Assembly: GCA_030642635.1 (NCBI GenBank)
Contig: DAOWNK010000155.1
Coordinates: 1-7,520, forward strand
Origin: Pirellulales bacterium
GTDB taxonomy: Bacteria; Planctomycetota; Planctomycetia; Pirellulales; Thermoguttaceae
Length of the DNA: 7,520 nucleotides
Direction: 5' to 3'
Made by a program: the position numbers and the translations under genes. Position 1 is the first letter of the stretch, and the number at the start of each line of letters is the position of its first letter. Of the stretch, positions 4,967 through 7,520 are shown piece by piece. Below the pieces are notes generated by a model. It was given only the letters and a program-made list of their open reading frames with translations, was not told where the DNA came from and ran no database searches.

Positions 4967-5920
4967 ATGTGGGAACCAAGAACCATCGGACTGATCGGCG
5001 GAGTGCTGGTGCTGCTGGGTGCAGCCACGGCCGTGGTCCATGTGCTCAGCCGACGCGACGACACAGGGCTTGATACCGCGCTGATCGAGACCTTCCGGCT
5101 GCGGGTTCGCGCATGGTGGGTGTTGTGCACAGTGCTGGCCGCTGCGTTCCTGCTCGGCCAGATGGTCACCATGATAATGTTCGGGCTGATCTCGTTCTGG
5201 GCGCTTCGGGAGTTCATCACGCTCACGCCGACCCGGCCCGGCGATCACCGCACGCTGTTCTGGGTGTTCTTTCTGCTCACGCCATTGCAGTTCGTACTGG
5301 TGGGGATGGGCAACTACGGGCTGTTCAGCATCGTCATACCGGTGTACGGATTCCTGTTCGTCCCGGCACGGATCGCCATGGCCGGCGACTACAAGCGGTT
5401 TCTGGAACGCACGGCGAAAATTCAGGCCGGGTTGCTGATCTGCGTCTACTGTCTCAGCCATGCGCCGGCACTGCTGACGCTCAACCTGCCGACCGACGGC
5501 TGGGGTCCCAGGGCACGGCTGCTGTTCTTCTTCATACTGATGGTCCAGCTTTCCGACGCCTTGCAATACGCCTGGGCGCAAATTCCCAGCAAACACGTCA
5601 TCGTCCCGTCGATCAATCCGAACAAAACTTGGGAAGGGCTGCTCGGCGGTACGGCCAGCGTAACGTTGCTGGGCAGCATGTTGTGGTGGGCCACTCCGTT
5701 CCACGGCGCCAATTGGTGGATGGCCGGCGTTATGTCGACGGTGATTGCACTGATGGGCTTCGCCGGCAGCATTACGTTGTCGGCCATCAAGCGCGACCGA
5801 GGCGTGAAAGACTACGGCACGCTGGTCGAAGGCCACGGCGGGGTGCTCGACCGGATCGACTCGACCTGCTTCGCCGCACCGGTGTTCTTTCACTTGACGC
5901 GGTTGTGGTTGGGTGCGTAA
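4967..5920 (+). CDS. cdsA: Phosphatidate cytidylyltransferase (CdsA-type, 317 aa)
   Basis: Integral membrane enzyme that makes CDP-diacylglycerol from phosphatidate and CTP. The C-terminal family signature is complete: Ser272-x2-Lys-Arg276, Lys281-Asp282, then His290-Gly-Gly and Asp295-Arg-Ile-Asp298, in the segment SAIKRDRGVKDYG followed by EGHGGVLDRID. The preceding PSINPNKTWEGLLGG (214-228) and QLSDALQYAWAQ (194-205) blocks also match the family. About seven or eight hydrophobic segments are spread over residues 5-27, 50-80, 97-135, 152-172, 183-200, 228-243 and 252-272. No Shine-Dalgarno site is visible before the ATG at 4967. It is probably co-transcribed with the upstream acyltransferase. 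A YnbB-like paralogue instead of the essential CdsA is possible. Confidence 0.92.
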   Translation: MWEPRTIGLIGGVLVLLGAATAVVHVLSRRDDTGLDTALIETFRLRVRAWWVLCTVLAAAFLLGQMVTMIMFGLISFWALREFITLTPTRPGDHRTLFWVFFLLTPLQFVLVGMGNYGLFSIVIPVYGFLFVPARIAMAGDYKRFLERTAKIQAGLLICVYCLSHAPALLTLNLPTDGWGPRARLLFFFILMVQLSDALQYAWAQIPSKHVIVPSINPNKTWEGLLGGTASVTLLGSMLWWATPFHGANWWMAGVMSTVIALMGFAGSITLSAIKRDRGVKDYGTLVEGHGGVLDRIDSTCFAAPVFFHLTRLWLGA

Positions 5921-5932
5921 CAGCGGTGCCGA

Positions 5933-5960
5933 ATGCCGCAAATACGCCGTTTTGCGGAAT
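5933..5960. terminator. Short hairpin between convergent genes; possible bidirectional terminator
   Basis: CCGCAAA (5936-5942) pairs with TTTGCGG (5951-5957) around an 8-nt loop. Two more AT pairs follow outside one mismatch. It fills the 40-nt gap between the cdsA-like stop (5920) and the protease stop (5961). There is no proper T-tract on either strand, so termination is only suggested by position. Confidence 0.35.
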
Positions 5961-7085
5961 CTACCGGCTGCTCCACTCCAAGATGATCTGCCGCGAGCGC
6001 TCGATCGGCTGGGGCCGGGCTACGTTGCTGCGAACGACCGGTTCGGGCCGACCAGACGGCGGCGAAGCGGCGGCGGCAACGGATTTTGGCGAAGGCCGGC
6101 TGCCGGCGGCACGCCAGCCAGCCGCCGGGAGTTGCTTCGGCGGCGGAGAGGTATTGTTGGAAACCAGCCGAATCGGGTTGTCGGCCGGCGCCGTGCCGCC
6201 GGCCGGCGTTACGCTGCCAGGTGCGTAAGGCGGCGATTCCACGGCCGGGATGTGACGAACCGGGTTCGGCGCGGGACGCTTTGGCCGGTCGGCCGAGGCC
6301 AGCATGTCGCCGGTCGGCACGGTGGCCGGATGGGTTTGCTTCAGGCGAAGCGGCGGCGAGCCTTGGCACACCCATTTCAACCAGTCGTTTTGCAGAGCGG
6401 CGGTGTCGGAAATGCCGTAACAGCGCCGCAGCGCACCGGACCAATCGTTACTGTTAAGCCCCTCGCCCATGAACTCGACGTACTTCCGCCGGCCGTGTTG
6501 ACCAATAAGGAACTCGGCCAGCGAGTAGCCCTGTGCGTAAAGCGGCATGACGTCCGGCGGGTAGTCTTTCATGGCGAACATCCGGTTGAATGCTATGCCG
6601 CGGCCGGTTTGCAAAAATTTATATAGCATCTTGCGATACTTGTTCCGCTCGCTTATATGCTCGACGCTGGTCGCCCCGCCCTCGTCGGCCCAGCGCGGCA
6701 ACGGACGGCGGAAGTGGCTGGCGAAGATCATGTGCGTAATCTCGTGCGGCAGGACCGAATCGAGCAGACGCTCCCTGGAGCCTTGAATGCTCATGCGCCA
6801 GCCGAACACCTCGCCCCGGTCGAACATGAACGTGGTGGCGCCGCCGGCGCCGAGATTCGCCCCGGTGCGCACAGTCATCACACACGGTTGCGACCAGTTA
6901 GGCATCGTGCGACCCAGCCACTCGACGGCCAGATCGTGGCGATACCGTTCGGCGGCCTGGGCAACTTGCTTGGCGAATGTCGGATCGGGCGTTTCAATTA
7001 TAAAGTTGGCGCTGCGGTGCCGAGCGCCCATTGAAACAAAAAGAACGGCCGCTATAAGTGCGGCCCGAATTATGCGAGCTTCCAT
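5961..7085 (-). CDS. Secreted gluzincin metalloprotease, peptidase MA-like (374 aa)
   Basis: Probable exported zinc peptidase. Residues 1-25 look like a signal peptide: basic start, a hydrophobic AALIAAVLFVSMG core, then a possible cleavage region near ARHRSA. The zinc motif HEITH is at 114-118 and the third ligand is likely Glu135 in RWADEGGA (131-138), the HExxH plus downstream Glu arrangement of gluzincins. PLYAQGYSLAEFLIGQHG (181-198) matches the conserved helix of the peptidase MA family. The catalytic part ends near residue 245. The remaining 130 residues are rich in Pro, Ala and Ser with Arg, low in complexity, perhaps a flexible wall- or surface-spanning tail. The start ATG (7085-7083) is backed by GAGGA at 7095-7091, 5 nt upstream. 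Substrate unknown. It is convergent with cdsA and functionally unrelated as far as can be seen. Confidence 0.82.
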   Translation of the reverse strand: MEARIIRAALIAAVLFVSMGARHRSANFIIETPDPTFAKQVAQAAERYRHDLAVEWLGRTMPNWSQPCVMTVRTGANLGAGGATTFMFDRGEVFGWRMSIQGSRERLLDSVLPHEITHMIFASHFRRPLPRWADEGGATSVEHISERNKYRKMLYKFLQTGRGIAFNRMFAMKDYPPDVMPLYAQGYSLAEFLIGQHGRRKYVEFMGEGLNSNDWSGALRRCYGISDTAALQNDWLKWVCQGSPPLRLKQTHPATVPTGDMLASADRPKRPAPNPVRHIPAVESPPYAPGSVTPAGGTAPADNPIRLVSNNTSPPPKQLPAAGWRAAGSRPSPKSVAAAASPPSGRPEPVVRSNVARPQPIERSRQIILEWSSR

Positions 7086-7090
7086 GCTCT

Positions 7091-7095
7091 TCCTC
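7091..7095 (-). promoter_or_regulatory. Shine-Dalgarno site of the metalloprotease gene
   Basis: On the minus strand GAGGA is followed after 5 nt by the ATG at 7085. It settles the start and places the signal peptide at the N-terminus. Confidence 0.6.
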
Positions 7096-7177
7096 GTTTT
7101 CGTCTCGTCCGTGTGACGGAAATTGCTTTTGGTTTAGCAAAACTTAACCGATTCCGTTGAAACGACAAACCCCGATT

Positions 7178-7194
7178 TTGCAATATGGTTGCAA
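7178..7194. promoter_or_regulatory. Paired TTGCAA motifs upstream of the protease gene; possible operator
   Basis: The self-complementary hexamer TTGCAA occurs at 7178-7183 and again at 7189-7194, 11 nt apart from start to start, close to one helical turn. It lies about 95 nt upstream of the protease start. A dimeric regulator site is possible, but such hexamers also arise by chance and no clear promoter can be placed beside it. Confidence 0.2.
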
Positions 7195-7215
7195 GCAGTG
7201 ATAGCATGTGATATG

Positions 7216-7247
7216 CGGCAAGGGGGCGATTCATTGCCGCCTTGCCG
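7216..7247. repeat. Hairpin-forming inverted repeat beside the insertion sequence
   Basis: CGGCAAGG (7216-7223) pairs with CCTTGCCG (7240-7247). After one mismatch three more pairs (7225-7227 with 7236-7238) close an 8-nt loop. It lies in the 177-nt gap between the protease gene and the insertion sequence. It may terminate transcription leaving the transposase gene, but no T-tract follows on the minus strand. Confidence 0.45.
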
Positions 7248-7254
7248 TGGTATA

Positions 7255-7262
7255 ATTAAAAT
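7255..7262. repeat. Candidate 8-bp target-site duplication of the ISL3 element
   Basis: ATTAAAAT directly abuts the GGCTCTT terminus at 7263. ISL3-family elements generally make 8-bp duplications, often in AT-rich DNA. Only one copy is in the window, so the call is inferred. Confidence 0.4.
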
Positions 7263-7520
7263 GGCTCTTCCGTTTTTAGGTGCAAAACGCTAGAAACACG
7301 GCCTTCAGGCCGGCGGCCATCTCGCGTAGCTCGGCGATGCTCCGCTGGACCGCTTCCGAGGCCCGGTTCAGGTCCGGAAGCAGCCGGCTGAAGAGTGTGC
7401 CGGGTGACTTCACGCCGTAGCAACGCTTGGTGATCACCCGGGCCTTGTTGTTGATACCCTCGACCGCGGCGCTGGTGTAACGCCCGTCGAAGTAGTTGAG
7501 TATGCCGGTCTTCCAGTTCT
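7263..7520 (-). mobile_element. ISL3-family insertion sequence, transposase-3' end, cut by the window edge
   Basis: The end is placed at 7263, where GGCTCTTCCG begins; ISL3-family terminal inverted repeats start with GGCTCTT. The transposase stop codon lies 13 nt inside this end, the usual compact layout. The 8 nt outside, ATTAAAAT (7255-7262), are AT-rich and would be one copy of the 8-bp target duplication. The other end and the second duplication copy are beyond the window, so intactness is unknown. Confidence 0.75.
7276..7520 (-). CDS. ISL3-family transposase, C-terminal 80 residues (partial)
   Basis: The reading frame enters from the window edge (first full codon at 7518) and ends at TAA 7278-7276. 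The visible protein begins NWKTGILNYFDGRYTSAAVEG and continues INNKARVITKRCYGVKSPGTL. This matches the end of the ISL3 catalytic domain, where the last acidic residue of the DDE triad sits in the VEG-x-N-N-K block (here Glu20 of the visible part), followed by the characteristic (K/R)-R-x-YG motif. The tail is helical and ends FLAFCT. It belongs to the insertion sequence whose terminal repeat starts at 7263. Whether the rest of the gene is intact cannot be seen. Confidence 0.8.
   Translation of the reverse strand, partial: NWKTGILNYFDGRYTSAAVEGINNKARVITKRCYGVKSPGTLFSRLLPDLNRASEAVQRSIAELREMAAGLKAVFLAFCT

Noticed and set aside
4820..5941. 373-codon minus-strand open frame across the cdsA-like gene
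   Set aside because: Its protein is rich in Gln, His, Arg and Pro with no family resemblance, and it lies wholly antisense to a clear CdsA with an intact signature and to repeat DNA. It is a GC-rich shadow frame.
5113..6228. 371-codon plus-strand open frame running through cdsA into the protease region
   Set aside because: Arg-, His- and Gly-rich composition without motifs; it overlaps both well-supported genes in other frames.
7121..7260. Sigma-70 promoter for the protease gene
   Set aside because: The best match on the minus strand (TTGTCG, 16 nt, TAAGTT) is too weak to report as a feature.

Overview
The window carries six protein genes that look intact or nearly so, plus the 3' end of an insertion sequence. 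The best guess for the host is a GC-rich bacterium of the planctomycete (PVC) type. This is inferred from three things: dispersed GTGG-CACCGGCG-TCT-CGCCGGTG palindromes of a kind I associate with planctomycete genomes, a UxaE-type epimerase beside an orphan URO-D-fold protein, and start codons often lacking a Shine-Dalgarno sequence. No rRNA, tRNA or marker gene is present to prove it.

Layout. Positions 1-855 (+) hold the C-terminal part of a concentrative nucleoside transporter. At 1036-1623 (+) is a small iron-sulfur flavoprotein/FMN reductase with its own good sigma-70-like promoter. At 1709-2959 (+) is a tagaturonate epimerase family protein (UxaE-like). At 3118-4212 (+) is a uroporphyrinogen-decarboxylase-fold protein of the methyltransferase type. 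At 4264-4878 (+) is a PlsC-type acyltransferase and at 4967-5920 (+) a CdsA-type phosphatidate cytidylyltransferase, a lipid-synthesis pair. At 5961-7085 (-), convergent with the pair, is a secreted gluzincin (peptidase MA-like) metalloprotease with a Pro/Ala/Ser-rich tail. From 7263 to the window end (-) is the end of an ISL3-family insertion sequence: terminal inverted repeat plus the last 80 codons of its transposase.

Four of the five junctions between same-strand genes contain an inverted repeat placed directly behind the upstream stop codon. There are three unrelated kinds: a REP/BIME-like pair (two copies), a TTAGGGA-heptamer inverted array, and a purine/pyrimidine imperfect hairpin. 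They probably act as transcript ends or stabilisers and look like dispersed intergenic elements. The genes do not form one obvious pathway. UxaE suggests hexuronate use and PlsC-CdsA makes phosphatidate and CDP-diacylglycerol. The transporter, flavoprotein and protease look like separate functions.

I do not see a clear previously undescribed multi-gene system. The most interesting signals are the REP-like architecture, the heptamer element that supplies the 3' end of the flavoprotein gene, and the altered nucleobase-contact motif of the transporter.
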